Below, one piece after another: positions 27,255 to 36,649 of a DNA stretch of 64,000 nucleotides (position 1 is its first letter; every line of letters begins with the position of its first letter). The notes below the pieces were generated by a model, which saw only the letters and a list, made by a program, of their open reading frames with translations, did no database searches and was not told where the DNA came from. Both the position numbers and the translations under genes were made by a program. The DNA is from Paracidovorax wautersii (lineage in GTDB: Bacteria; Pseudomonadota; Gammaproteobacteria; Burkholderiales; Burkholderiaceae_C): the NCBI RefSeq assembly GCF_900113035.1, contig NZ_FONX01000005.1, positions 1 through 64,000 of the forward strand, given 5' to 3'.

Positions 27255-30061
27255 GCGGCCTCGTGCGTGGCGTATTCGGCCAGCTGCAGCGTGTTGCCCG
27301 GGTGGTCGGCAAGGGTCCAGGGCTCGGCGCGGCCGCCCAGGTGGCGGGCCAGGAAGTCTTCGCACAGGCCGTTGAACGACATGCGGTTGGGCTCGCGCAC
27401 GAAGCCGTGGCCTTCGTCGGTGTAGAGCGCGTAGCTCACCGGGATGCCGTTGCGGCGCAGCGCGTCCACCATCTGCTCGGCCTCGGCCTGCTTCACGCGC
27501 GGATCGTTGGCGCCCTGGGCGATCAGCAGCGGGGTGCGGATCTGCGCTGCGCGGTGCAGCGGCGAGCGGTCGTTCAGCTGGGCCAGGCCCGCTTCGGTGC
27601 GCGGATCGCCCAGCGCCCGGTACTGGCGCACGCGGTCGGCCTCCCAGTAGGGCGGGATCGAGGCCAGCAGCGTCTGCAGGTTGGACGGGCCCACGATGTC
27701 GATGCCGCAGGCGTAGCGCGTGGGGTAGCGCGTGAGCGCGGACAGCACGGCATAGCCGCCGTAGCTGCCGCCCAGGATGCCCAGCCGCTGCGGGTCGGCG
27801 ATGCCGCGCGCCAGCGCCCAGGCCACGGCGTCTTCCAGGTCTTCGTCCATCTTGCGGCCCCATTCGCCGTCGCCGGCGTTGACGAAGCGCTTGCCGAAGC
27901 CGGTCGAGCCGCGGAAGTTGACGCTGAGCACCGCGTAGCCGCGGTTGGCCAGCCACTGGTGCATGCCGTTGTAGCCGAAGCCGTCGCGCGACCAGGGGCC
28001 GCCGTGCACCAGCAGCACCAGGGGCAGCGGCTCGGTGCTGCGCAGGGGGCCGGCGTCCTTGTCCACGGGCAGGGTGAGGTAGGAGACGAGCGGTAGGCCG
28101 TCTCGCGCGGCGATGACCACCGGCTGCATGCGCGCCAGCCGGGCGTCGGCCAGCTCGGGGCGCACGTCCAGCAGGTGCTGCAGCGTGCGGGCCGGGCGGT
28201 CGTAGAGCCAGTAGGACGGTGCGCGCGTGTCCGAGAACATGCTGATCATCCAGCGCTGGTTGTCTTCGGTGCGGGCGGCCACGCGCCATTCGCCGCCGGC
28301 GGCCTGGGCGTTCAGGTAGTCGATGTCGGCGCGGATGGATTCATCCAGCACGTAGAGCGAGAAGCGCTCGTACATCACGCCGTAGGCCAGGGGGCGGTAG
28401 CTGTCCGGCGCGGTCAGCATGCCGCCGATGTCGGCGCGGGGGTGCTCGGCCAGCTGGGTGACGGCGCCGCCGCTCCAGTCGATCGCGCACAGGGCGGCGG
28501 TGTCGCGGCCCCGGCTGTCGTAGAAGTAGAGCGTGCGGCCTTCGGCGTCGAAGTGCGATGGGCGCGAGCTGCGCGCGTCTTCCGCCGAGAACGTGAGCCA
28601 GGGCTGCCAGGCGCCTGCCGCGTCACGCTTGAGGCATTCGCTGCCGCCGTCGGGCAGGTTGCGCAGGGCCAGCTTGACCTCGTAGCGGTCGTCCAGCAGG
28701 AAGCCGGCGAAGCCGGTGTTGGTTTCGAGGCACCGCTGCTCGCCGGTGAGCAGGTTCAGCAGGTGCAGGTCGAAGAAGCGCCGGTCGCGGGCGTTCGTGA
28801 TGATCACGATCTCTTCGCGCCGGTGGCGGCTCACGCTCTGCACGCCGGTGCGCACGCCGGGGGTGGAGGGCGTCAGCGCCCGCACCGAGCCGTCGCTCAG
28901 GTCGGCGCAGAAGAGCTGCCAGTTCTCGTCGCCATCGCGGTCCTGGGAGAACAGCAGCTGGCCGAGCAGATAGGTCCAGCTGAAGCTCTGGATGCCCCGG
29001 TGCCGGTCGGCCGTGATCTGGCGGGCTTCGGCGGGCCGGTCGGCGGGTGCCGCCCAGATGTTCATGACGCCGTCGCTGTCGGCCAGCCAGGCGAGCCAGT
29101 GGCCGTCCGGGCTGATGCTGATGGCGGCGCGCGCGGGGTTGGCGAAGAAGTGCGCGCGGGCAATGAGCGCCGGCGCGGTGGCGGGGGCGGCGGGCGCGCA
29201 CAGGATGTCTTCGATGGCCAGCGTGGCGCGCAGCCACTGCTCCACGTACTGGCTGTTGCGGAAGCGGTTGACTTCCGAGGCGCGGCGCGCCCATTCCGGG
29301 TGCCGCTCTTCGAGCATCGCGAAGACGTTGATGCTGCCCGCTTCTTCGGGCGGGCGGGCGGCCTTGGCCTCGGCATGCAGGGCGCCGAGCATGGCGTGCA
29401 TCTGCTCGTCTTCGGCCTTGCCCCAGGGGTAGGCTTCCATGGCGGCGCAGATCTTCACGCCCATCCAGCCGCGCAGGGTGTCGGACACGGCGGTGCGGGA
29501 CTGCGCCGGGTCCCAGGCCGCGGCTTCGATGCAGGTGCCGAGGGCGGCGCCCAGCGATCCGGCGGCATGCAGGTTGGTCGCTGCCACGGCGGCGCGCCGG
29601 GCCTGGCGCCATTGCGTCGGGGCCACGTCCTGGCCCGCGAGCCGTGCCTGGTGCAGCGCGGTGACGGTGGCCAGCGCCTCGGCCAGCTCGGCCGGTGCGG
29701 ACTGCTGCACCAGGCCATGGCGCTCGCCCTGCAGCAGCTCCAGCACGCAGCGGCTGCCGGCGGTGTCCATCGGCGTGCCGGGCTCGATGCCCTGCAGCAC
29801 GCGCAGGCTCCAGGGCACGCCGCCTGCCGGGTTGGAGGCGGTCATGGCGTCGATCACCAGCGCCAGCCATTTGGGCAGGCCGAAGTCGGCTTCCCAGGCA
29901 TCGAGGTCTTCGCTCTGCAGCAGGCTGCCGACGACGCTGCCGGCCTCGCCGTTCCAGTGGATGGGCCGGTGGACCCATTTCTCGGCCTGCACCAGCGCCT
30001 GGAGGCGGTCGAGCACCTGCTGGCGCAGCTGCGGATTGCCGTGGTATGCGAGCATGTCCAT
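27251..30061 (-). CDS. S9 (prolyl oligopeptidase/DPP IV-type) serine peptidase with an extra N-terminal domain
   Basis: 936 residues. From about residue 298 it is a standard S9C-type peptidase: a beta-propeller opening with [24 protein letters not shown], then the hydrolase domain with catalytic Ser766 in GGSYGGY, Asp853 in GANDPRV and His885 in DEGHGF. Residues 1-297 are additional and rich in helix. They begin [20 protein letters not shown] and contain [16 protein letters not shown] and [14 protein letters not shown]. This resembles stand-alone bacterial proteins of unknown function that begin with a similar YNGNP-type segment (from memory, not checked). No signal peptide is seen, so it is probably cytoplasmic. 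It follows the thioredoxin gene by 4 nt and overlaps the Cds1-like gene by ATGA. No internal start near residue 298 is obvious, supporting a true fusion. Confidence 0.88.
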   Translation of the reverse strand: MDMLAYHGNPQLRQQVLDRLQALVQAEKWVHRPIHWNGEAGSVVGSLLQSEDLDAWEADFGLPKWLALVIDAMTASNPAGGVPWSLRVLQGIEPGTPMDTAGSRCVLELLQGERHGLVQQSAPAELAEALATVTALHQARLAGQDVAPTQWRQARRAAVAATNLHAAGSLGAALGTCIEAAAWDPAQSRTAVSDTLRGWMGVKICAAMEAYPWGKAEDEQMHAMLGALHAEAKAARPPEEAGSINVFAMLEERHPEWARRASEVNRFRNSQYVEQWLRATLAIEDILCAPAAPATAPALIARAHFFANPARAAISISPDGHWLAWLADSDGVMNIWAAPADRPAEARQITADRHRGIQSFSWTYLLGQLLFSQDRDGDENWQLFCADLSDGSVRALTPSTPGVRTGVQSVSRHRREEIVIITNARDRRFFDLHLLNLLTGEQRCLETNTGFAGFLLDDRYEVKLALRNLPDGGSECLKRDAAGAWQPWLTFSAEDARSSRPSHFDAEGRTLYFYDSRGRDTAALCAIDWSGGAVTQLAEHPRADIGGMLTAPDSYRPLAYGVMYERFSLYVLDESIRADIDYLNAQAAGGEWRVAARTEDNQRWMISMFSDTRAPSYWLYDRPARTLQHLLDVRPELADARLARMQPVVIAARDGLPLVSYLTLPVDKDAGPLRSTEPLPLVLLVHGGPWSRDGFGYNGMHQWLANRGYAVLSVNFRGSTGFGKRFVNAGDGEWGRKMDEDLEDAVAWALARGIADPQRLGILGGSYGGYAVLSALTRYPTRYACGIDIVGPSNLQTLLASIPPYWEADRVRQYRALGDPRTEAGLAQLNDRSPLHRAAQIRTPLLIAQGANDPRVKQAEAEQMVDALRRNGIPVSYALYTDEGHGFVREPNRMSFNGLCEDFLARHLGGRAEPWTLADHPGNTLQLAEYATHEAA

Positions 30062-30065
30062 GGGC

Positions 30066-30398
30066 TCAGCCTTCCAGACATTCGTCGAGGAGCTGGGCGA
30101 TGCGGGTCTTGGAGACCAGGCCCACCAGCCGGGTCTTCTCCTTGCCGTCCACGAACAGGATCATGGTGGGCAGGCCGCGCACGTTGAACTGCTTGGAATA
30201 TTCCTTGTTCTCGTCCGCGTTGATCTTGCAGATGCGGGCTTCGCCCGCGTATTCGTCGGCGATGTCGTCCACGATGGGCAGCAGCTGCTTGCAGGGCGCG
30301 CACCATTCGGCCCACCAGTCCACCAGCACGGGGCCTTTGGACTGCAGGACTTGTTCGTTGAAGTTGTCGTCGTTGATCTTGACGGTGGCTGAGATCAT
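30066..30398 (-). CDS. Thioredoxin with WCAPC active site
   Basis: 110 residues, a single thioredoxin domain with FNEQVL, VDWWAEWCAPCKQLLPIVDDIA and VRGLPTMILFVDG (cis-Pro). The active site is Cys33-Ala-Pro-Cys36, not the WCGPC of classical TrxA, although similar variants occur. No signal peptide, so cytoplasmic disulfide reduction is expected. It sits 4 nt upstream of the S9 peptidase gene and 49 nt after the ABC gene, which suggests it serves this locus rather than being the main thioredoxin. Confidence 0.9.
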   Translation of the reverse strand: MISATVKINDDNFNEQVLQSKGPVLVDWWAEWCAPCKQLLPIVDDIADEYAGEARICKINADENKEYSKQFNVRGLPTMILFVDGKEKTRLVGLVSKTRIAQLLDECLEG

Positions 30399-30447
30399 GA
30401 GGGTCTCCGGAAGAAGGGGGCAGGGATGAGGGGGGGCGTCGTTCGTG

Positions 30448-32172
30448 TCAGGCGGGCACCGGCAGGCTGCCGGGGGTGCCGGCGCCTTGCTGCGGCGTGA
30501 GGTCCAGCACGTGGTCGTGGTACTGGGCGAGGGATTCGCGGTGCGCCACGCTGATGAGGGTGCCCTCGGGCAGGGCGTTCAGGAGCGCCTGGTACATGGC
30601 CTGTTCGGTGGAGGGGTCGAGCGCGCTCGTGGCCTCGTCCAGGAAGAGGTAGTCGGGGCGGTGCAGCAGCGCACGGGCGATGGCCAGCCGCTGCTGTTCG
30701 CCGCCCGAGAGCTTCTGCTGCCAGCGGTCGCTCTCGTGCAGGCGCTCTTGCAGGGCGGGCAGGCGCACCTCGCGCAGCGCCTCGCGCACGCGCTCGTCGG
30801 CGAAGTCGTCCGGCTGGCCGGGGTAGCAGAGGGCGGCCTTGAGCGTGCCCTGCGGGATGTAGCTGCGCTGGGGCAGGAACATCAGGCTCCCGTCGGCCGG
30901 CTGCGCGATCTCGCCGTCGCCATACGGCCAGATGCCGGCGATGGCCCGCAGCAGCGTGCTCTTGCCGGCGCCCGAGGCGCCGCGCAGCAGCCAGCGTTCG
31001 CCGCGGCCGATGCGCAGCGGCGGGATGGTCGCCAGCGGCTCGCCCTGGGGCTTGCGCAGCGCCAGCGTCTGCGAGGCGATGGCGCTGCCTTCCTGGCGCG
31101 AGACATGGATGCCGGCCGGCCGTTGGTTGACTTCGTGGATGCCGCCGAGCAGGGCGCGCAGCCGGTTGCCCAGCGCCCACCATTCGGTGAAATTGGCGTA
31201 GGCATGGGTGAAGAAGGCCAGGCTGCTGCTGACGTGGCCGAAGGCGCCGGTCACCCGCGTCACGTCGCCCAGCGTGATGGCGCCCGAGAGGTAGCGCGGC
31301 AGCGCCGCCGCGGTGGGCAGGATGGAGCCCGTGTGCATGTAGGTCTCGCGCGCCACGATCATCTTCACGGTGCGCATGATGATGTGGCGCCAGTTGGCGC
31401 GGACGGCCTCGAAGGACGTCATCAGCCGCCGCTGCTCCTGCGGGCCGCCGTCGTAGAAGGCGACCTGCTCGGCGTTCTCGCGCAGCTGCATGCCCTGGTA
31501 GCGGAAGTTGGCCTCCACCGTCTGGCGTTGATTGAAGAGCTGGATGAGCGGCCGGCCTGCGTAGTGCGAGACCAGCAGCGCGCCTGCCGAGTACAGATAG
31601 ACCAGATAGACCATGTAGCCCGGAATGGCGAAGCCGATGCCCCAGAGCGTGAAGCTCAGCGTGCCGGAGAGCTTCCAGAGGATCACGGTGAACGACACCG
31701 CCGTGATCAGCACGTGGATGGGGTTGAGCGCCAGGAACAGCGTCAGCTCCACGAACCGGGGGATGTCCTGCGAGATGCGCTGGTCGGCGTTGTCCACGCA
31801 GTCGTCGCGCTCGATGGCGTAGAAGGCGCGGCGCTGGGTCCATTCGGTGACGTACCAGTTCGTCATGTAGGTGCGCCACTCGTATTGCAGGAATTCCGAG
31901 ACGGCGAAGGACACCACCATCGACACCAGCATGGTGAGCATGCCGGCCGTCCACGACAGGGCGAGCACGGGCAGCAGGCCGTCCCACTGCCGCTTGACCA
32001 TGGCATCGACCACCTGGCCCGCCAGGTCGTTGGACCAGACGGCCAGATAGACGCTGGTGAACATCAGCACCAGCTTGATGGCGAGCAGGATCCAGCCGCG
32101 CCAGCTTTCGCGCGAGGTCCAGTAGGGCAGGATCAGATCCAGCAGGCGGGGGCGGGTGCCTTGGGTGTTCAT
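30448..32172 (-). CDS. YddA/SbmA-BacA-type ABC transporter (fused membrane and ATPase domains)
   Basis: 574 residues from ATG 32172 (584 from an in-frame ATG at 32202; neither has a clear ribosome site). The N-terminal half has about six membrane segments and the family motif DDCVDNADQRISQDIPRFVE. The C-terminal ATPase has Walker A RGASGAGKST, signature KLSGGEQQRLAIA and Walker B YLFLDEATSALD. Relatives include E. coli YddA, mycobacterial BacA and FusD of the Pectobacterium ferredoxin-uptake operon, which mostly import peptides, cobalamin or peptide fragments. It lies 85 nt downstream of a TonB-dependent receptor gene, so the two may form one import path; export cannot be excluded. Confidence 0.85.
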   Translation of the reverse strand: MNTQGTRPRLLDLILPYWTSRESWRGWILLAIKLVLMFTSVYLAVWSNDLAGQVVDAMVKRQWDGLLPVLALSWTAGMLTMLVSMVVSFAVSEFLQYEWRTYMTNWYVTEWTQRRAFYAIERDDCVDNADQRISQDIPRFVELTLFLALNPIHVLITAVSFTVILWKLSGTLSFTLWGIGFAIPGYMVYLVYLYSAGALLVSHYAGRPLIQLFNQRQTVEANFRYQGMQLRENAEQVAFYDGGPQEQRRLMTSFEAVRANWRHIIMRTVKMIVARETYMHTGSILPTAAALPRYLSGAITLGDVTRVTGAFGHVSSSLAFFTHAYANFTEWWALGNRLRALLGGIHEVNQRPAGIHVSRQEGSAIASQTLALRKPQGEPLATIPPLRIGRGERWLLRGASGAGKSTLLRAIAGIWPYGDGEIAQPADGSLMFLPQRSYIPQGTLKAALCYPGQPDDFADERVREALREVRLPALQERLHESDRWQQKLSGGEQQRLAIARALLHRPDYLFLDEATSALDPSTEQAMYQALLNALPEGTLISVAHRESLAQYHDHVLDLTPQQGAGTPGSLPVPA

Positions 32173-32257
32173 GGGCGTGACGGGTGGCTTTCGGGAAGGC
32201 ACTGCGGGAATGCGGGCCGGCGCGGCATGGCGCCGCGCCGGCCGGGCACTGGCGGGG

Positions 32258-34639
32258 TCAGAGCTTGCGCTGATAGGTCAGCATGAAGGTCCGCTTGTCG
32301 TAGATGGGCACGAACATCGCCGAGGTGGAATAGCCGTACAGCGTGCGGTTGGCCAGGTTCTTCACGCCCAGGCGCACCGACCATTCAGGCTGCGTGTAGG
32401 CGATGCCGGCATCGATGCGCGCGCCGCCCGGGGAGGTCGGGTCGCTGGTGCGCGTGCCCAGGTAGGCGTCGGTCCAGGCGCTGATGCCGAAGGCCAGGCT
32501 CACGTTGCGCAGCGGCTCGGACTGGAAGTCGTAGGTGCTCCAGACGCTGAACTGGTTGCGCGGGGCCGCGCTGACCACGACGGTCGGGTCGGCCACGTTC
32601 TTCTGCTTGAGATAGCTGTAGTTGAAGATCAGGTTCAGGCCGGGCATGGGCTTGCCTGCGGCTTCCAGCTCGACGCCCTTGGACTGCTGGCCGTCCAGCA
32701 GGTCGTAGCAGTTCAGCCGTGCATTGCGGCGCAGCACGTTGGTCTGGTCGATCTGGAACACGGCGGCAGACCACGAGAAGCGGTCGTCCACATTGCTCTT
32801 GACGCCGAGCTCCTTGCTCTTGGACTGGGTGGGCGGCACATCGAGCGAGCGGGTCGAGCAGATCGGCTGGCTGGTGTAGAGGGGCGAGAAGCTCTCGCCG
32901 TAGCTGCCGTAGATCGACGTGTTCCAGTCCAGGTTGTAGATCAGCCCGGCGTTGAAGGTGTTCTTGCCGAAGGACTTCTTGTCGATGAGCTGCGGCTTCA
33001 TCCGCGGCGATGCGTAGTTCGTGCTTGTCGGGCCCGTGTCGAAGGTGGTGCGGCGCACGCCTGCCACCGCCGTCCACTGGCCCCACTTGAGCGTGTCCTG
33101 CAGGTAGATGCCGTGCTGGTTGGTCTTGTTGGCCGACTTCGAGAAGAAGGTGCTGGAGTCCCGCACGATGGGCGGGAAGGGGTACTGCGTCGGCTGCAGG
33201 ATGGCCACCGGTATCTGGGCGCCCTGGTATTCGAGCGTGTCCAGGTCGTAGCGGCTGTGGTTGAAGCCCACCACGGCGCGCTGATCCACCGGGCCCGTCT
33301 TGAAGCCGTAGCTCAGGTAGTGGTCGCCGCTGATCGTGGTTTCGGTGGCGCGCTGGTTGGTGGGCGTGTAGTTCAGCACCACGTTGGGCGTGCTGATGGG
33401 GAAGAGCGGCGTCCAGAGCTGCAGGTCCGTCGTGGTTTCGGCACGCTGCATGCGGCTGGTGAACTTCAGCGCATCGGAGAAGGAGTGCTCCAGGCTGTAG
33501 TAGGCCGTCTTGGTGTTGAAGCCCGCGCTGTTGTCCGGGTTGCCCAGGCGCATGGTGGGCGTGCGGTCGATGAAGCCGCGGATGGCCACGGTGTAGCCCC
33601 CGGGCGGCATGGTGGAGTCGTCGGAAGACAGGCCGGCGATGACGTCGGTGGCCGAATCCTTCCAGCGCAGGGCCGCCATGCCGTAGTTCTGCGTGCGGCC
33701 GTCGTAGCCGCCGGAATTGTCATGGGCGCGGGTGGCCGACGCGATCAGGCGGTAGCTCAGTTCCTTGCTCTCGTTGAGCGGGCCGGCCAGATCGACGGTG
33801 CCTGTGCGTTCCGCATGGCTGCCGTAGCTGAACGTCACTTCGCGGATGGGCTCGGCCGTCGGCTTCTTGGTGACGATGTTCAGCGTGCCGCCCTGGCCGT
33901 AGGCACCTGCCAGCAGGGCCTGCGGGCCCTTGAGCACTTCCACGCGCTCCACGCCGGCGATGTTGCCCTTGACCGAGTTGGGGTCGCTGAGGCCGTTGGA
34001 CAGCGTGCTGTTCTTGGTGTCGAAGCCGCGGATGGTGAAGCTGCTGGCGCCTTGCGCGCCGGGGCGGGTGATGACGCCGGCCACGTTGCGCAGCGCGTCC
34101 TCCACCGTGGGGGCCTGCTGCGTCTCGAACACCTTGGCCGTGAGCACGGTCACCGACTGGGGCACGTCCAGCAGGTCGGCGCCGCCGCGGGTCGCGGTGG
34201 AGGAGCTCGTGGCGCGGAAGCCCGTTTCGGCTTCGTCGCGCTTGGCGGTGACGGCGACGGCGGCCATCTGCTGCACGAAGACCCGGATGCTGCCATCGGC
34301 ATTGCTGGCCATGGTGAGGCCGCTGCCGGAGATCGCCGCCTGCACGGCCGCCGTCTCGTTGGGCGCTTCGGTGATGGCCGGGGCGTTCAGACCCTTCACG
34401 TCGCCCTCGTCGAAAGCGACGGCCTTGCCGCTGATGGCGGCGATCGCCTTCAGTGTTGCCGACAGTGTGCCTGCCGGAATCGTATAGCGCTTGCCGGCGG
34501 GCGCTGCGGCTTTCGCCGGGGCGGTGGCGCCGCCTTGCTGGGCCTGTGCGGCGGCTGGCAGGGCCAGGGCCATGGCTGCGCAGATCAAGGAATGACGGAA
34601 GGGGGCCGAACGAGCGCTCAGGAGTTGAAGGTGAGACAT
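32258..34639 (-). CDS. TonB-dependent siderophore-type receptor with N-terminal STN signalling domain
   Basis: 793 residues. A signal peptide ends at about residue 34 (ALALPAAAQAQ). An STN domain follows at about 50-108 (YTIPAGTLSATLKAIAAISGK), then the TonB box/plug region (VPQSVTVLTAKVFETQQ, GIEVVK-like VERVEVLKGPQALLAG), and the 22-strand barrel ending in a terminal aromatic-rich strand with KRTFMLTYQRKL. STN domains pass the signal of a loaded receptor to an inner-membrane anti-sigma factor (FecR/FpvR type), but no sigma/anti-sigma pair is in the window. Ferric-siderophore uptake is the family default. It leads the run toward YddA-type ABC, thioredoxin and peptidases. Confidence 0.92.
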   Translation of the reverse strand: MSHLQLLSARSAPFRHSLICAAMALALPAAAQAQQGGATAPAKAAAPAGKRYTIPAGTLSATLKAIAAISGKAVAFDEGDVKGLNAPAITEAPNETAAVQAAISGSGLTMASNADGSIRVFVQQMAAVAVTAKRDEAETGFRATSSSTATRGGADLLDVPQSVTVLTAKVFETQQAPTVEDALRNVAGVITRPGAQGASSFTIRGFDTKNSTLSNGLSDPNSVKGNIAGVERVEVLKGPQALLAGAYGQGGTLNIVTKKPTAEPIREVTFSYGSHAERTGTVDLAGPLNESKELSYRLIASATRAHDNSGGYDGRTQNYGMAALRWKDSATDVIAGLSSDDSTMPPGGYTVAIRGFIDRTPTMRLGNPDNSAGFNTKTAYYSLEHSFSDALKFTSRMQRAETTTDLQLWTPLFPISTPNVVLNYTPTNQRATETTISGDHYLSYGFKTGPVDQRAVVGFNHSRYDLDTLEYQGAQIPVAILQPTQYPFPPIVRDSSTFFSKSANKTNQHGIYLQDTLKWGQWTAVAGVRRTTFDTGPTSTNYASPRMKPQLIDKKSFGKNTFNAGLIYNLDWNTSIYGSYGESFSPLYTSQPICSTRSLDVPPTQSKSKELGVKSNVDDRFSWSAAVFQIDQTNVLRRNARLNCYDLLDGQQSKGVELEAAGKPMPGLNLIFNYSYLKQKNVADPTVVVSAAPRNQFSVWSTYDFQSEPLRNVSLAFGISAWTDAYLGTRTSDPTSPGGARIDAGIAYTQPEWSVRLGVKNLANRTLYGYSTSAMFVPIYDKRTFMLTYQRKL

Positions 34640-35075
34640 TGCGGGGTCCTCAGGACGTGGGTTGGGAAATCGCTGTGAACAAATGCAATAAGCGTTCCAT
34701 ACGCATTGCCTTGCATCTGTCTCGTTCTATCTTCCTGGCGCCCATAGAGGAAGGCCAAGCACGAAATTCAGGAAAGCTTCTTCGGAAAGTGTTCGTAACA
34801 GTTGAATTTTTGCATAGGACGGATTGCGAGGGATTGGGGTATTCACCGATCTGTCACTGGAATGTCGCACGGCGGTGGTGCGCTCTGGCTTGAGATGGTG
34901 CGGCGGGAGCGCCGACTGCGCGGAGCTGGTGCACGGGGCGCTCGGTCGTGCCATCCTGAAAGTGTTGGAGCCGGTTGGGCAGGTGTCGGTGAATTGTGGG
35001 AAGCAGTTTCTTTCTGCGGCAGGGCTCTGTTATGCTGGACCGTCAGCTTTCCCCGGTTCGCGCCTTCCCGCCGCC
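34640..35075. promoter_or_regulatory. Divergent control region between the TonB receptor and the MocR-type regulator
   Basis: 436 bp without a gene, noticeably poorer in GC than its surroundings. AATGC at 34682-34686 and GCATT at 34703-34707 make a spaced dyad inside an AT-rich stretch just upstream of the receptor start, a plausible place for an iron-responsive operator, although the match to a Fur box is poor. TATGCT at 35031-35036 could be the -10 of the regulator. Short ORFs read here lack coding character. Confidence 0.4.
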
Positions 35076-36533
35076 ATGTCCGCCACCCATCCAGCCAAAC
35101 CCCAGCCCACCCGCCAGAAGACCGCCGCCGCAGCAGCGCACGGCGCCAGTCCGCTCCTCGACCAGATCTTCGATGACATCAAGGGGCGCATCGAGCAGAT
35201 GTCCCTGGAGATCGGGGAGCGCCTGCCTTCCGTGCGTGCCATGGCGGCGAGCCGGGGCATCAGCAACGAAACCGTGCTGCGCGCCTACGACAAGCTGACG
35301 GCCGCGGGCTATCTGCAGGCGCGCCGGGGTTCCGGCTTCTATGTGGCCCAGGGCGCCCGGCAGGTGGGCAAGGCGGCGGCGCTGGAGGCCTGGTCCCGGC
35401 CATCGACCACCTACTGGGAGCGGCTGGTGCAGGCCGACCGGTTCCCGGGCGGCTCGGCGACAGGCTCGCTGCCGGCCGACTGGATGGACGCGAAGAGCGT
35501 TTCGGCCGCGCTGCAGGTGCTGGCGGCGCATCCGCGCAACGAGCTGTTCGGCTATGCGGGCAGCCAGGGCGGACTGCCGCTGCGCGAGGCGATCAGCGCC
35601 CGGCTGGGCGCGGCCGGCATCGAGGCCGGGCCGGAGCGGATCGTGACCACGGCCGGTGCCAGCGATGCATTGCACCTGGTGGTGTGGTCGTTCCTCGCCC
35701 CCGGCAAGACGGTGGTGGTGGAAGACCCTGCACCTTTCATCCACATCCAGCGGCTGCTGGCCAGCGGCCTGAATCTGCTGCACGTGCGCCGCCAGGAAGA
35801 CGGCCCCGATCTGGAGCAGCTGGCGGAGCTGTGCGAGAAGCACCGGCCTTCGGCCATCTTCTGCAGCTCGATCCTGCAGAACCCGACCTCCACGAGCCTG
35901 TCCATGCGCAAGGCCCACCAGATGCTCAAGCTGGCGGAGCAGTACGACATGTGGATCGTGGACGACGACACCTATGGCGACCTGCTGCCCCGCAGCCGCC
36001 TGGGCGCGGTCGCCCGGCTGGCGGCCCTGGACCAGCTGGAGCGGGTGATACACATCGGCAGTTTCTCCAAGACGCTGGGCCCGGGTGTGCGCTCCGGCTT
36101 CGTGGCGGCCAGCAGCGAGCGGCTGGAGCGCATCCTGCTCATGCGTTCGGTCTCGTCGATCCAGGCGCCGGCCCTGACCGACCAGCTGGTGCACCACCTG
36201 CTGGTGCAGGGCGACTACGAGCGCCACTGCGAGCGGCTGCACAAGCAGCTGGCGCAGGCCGGCAAGGCCTTGCTGGACAAGGTGCGTGCGCGCGGCTGGG
36301 AGGCGCTGGACACCGGCAGCGGCATGTACCTGTGGGTGTCGTTGGGCCAGGGCGTGAAGGCCCGGGCCGTCTGGAGCACCCTGTTCGCGCAGGGCGAGCT
36401 GATCGCCAATGCCGAAGCCTTCAGCTACCGGGCCGAGATGGCGTCCTTCGTGCGCCTGAACGTGGCGCGCACGGACGACCGGATGCTGGACCTCATCGCC
36501 CAGGCCATCGAGGCGTCGTCGAAAGCCGCCTGA
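35076..36533 (+). CDS. MocR/PdxR-type regulator: GntR helix-turn-helix fused to a class I aminotransferase domain
   Basis: 485 residues. A GntR-type winged helix occupies about 26-92 (ERLPSVRAMAASRGISNETVLRAYDKL, RRGSGFYV). The aminotransferase-like domain follows, with the PLP lysine Lys332 in IGSFSKTLGPGVRSGF and NPTSTSLS. Such proteins are transcription factors that sense PLP or its adducts with amino acids or amines. The chosen ATG opens a low-complexity N-terminus; the longer frame has no coding character. It is divergent from the TonB receptor, so it may control that gene and the run behind it. A strong hairpin terminator follows. Confidence 0.88.
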   Translation: MSATHPAKPQPTRQKTAAAAAHGASPLLDQIFDDIKGRIEQMSLEIGERLPSVRAMAASRGISNETVLRAYDKLTAAGYLQARRGSGFYVAQGARQVGKAAALEAWSRPSTTYWERLVQADRFPGGSATGSLPADWMDAKSVSAALQVLAAHPRNELFGYAGSQGGLPLREAISARLGAAGIEAGPERIVTTAGASDALHLVVWSFLAPGKTVVVEDPAPFIHIQRLLASGLNLLHVRRQEDGPDLEQLAELCEKHRPSAIFCSSILQNPTSTSLSMRKAHQMLKLAEQYDMWIVDDDTYGDLLPRSRLGAVARLAALDQLERVIHIGSFSKTLGPGVRSGFVAASSERLERILLMRSVSSIQAPALTDQLVHHLLVQGDYERHCERLHKQLAQAGKALLDKVRARGWEALDTGSGMYLWVSLGQGVKARAVWSTLFAQGELIANAEAFSYRAEMASFVRLNVARTDDRMLDLIAQAIEASSKAA

Positions 36534-36562
36534 CCCCGCCGCGCAGGCGCGCATCGAGCATG

Positions 36563-36592
36563 AAAAAAGGGGGCTTCGTGCCCCCCTTTGCT
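36563..36592 (+). terminator. Intrinsic terminator after the MocR-type gene
   Basis: GGGGGC at 36569-36574 pairs with GCCCCC at 36580-36585 around TTCGT, and the stem is extended by A/T pairs. Runs of A lie on the left and TTTG repeats on the right (36587 onward), so it can act in both directions for the regulator and the convergent acyl-CoA dehydrogenase gene. Confidence 0.8.
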
Positions 36593-36649
36593 TTGTTTGC
36601 TTCGCTTTGCTTTGCTTGCGGCCAGGCCTTCGCGGCCCGTTCCGTTGCG

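Noticed and set aside
34660-34720. Fur box before the TonB receptor
   Set aside because: Only a loose AATGC/GCATT dyad is present, too far from the GATAATGATAATCATTATC pattern to call.
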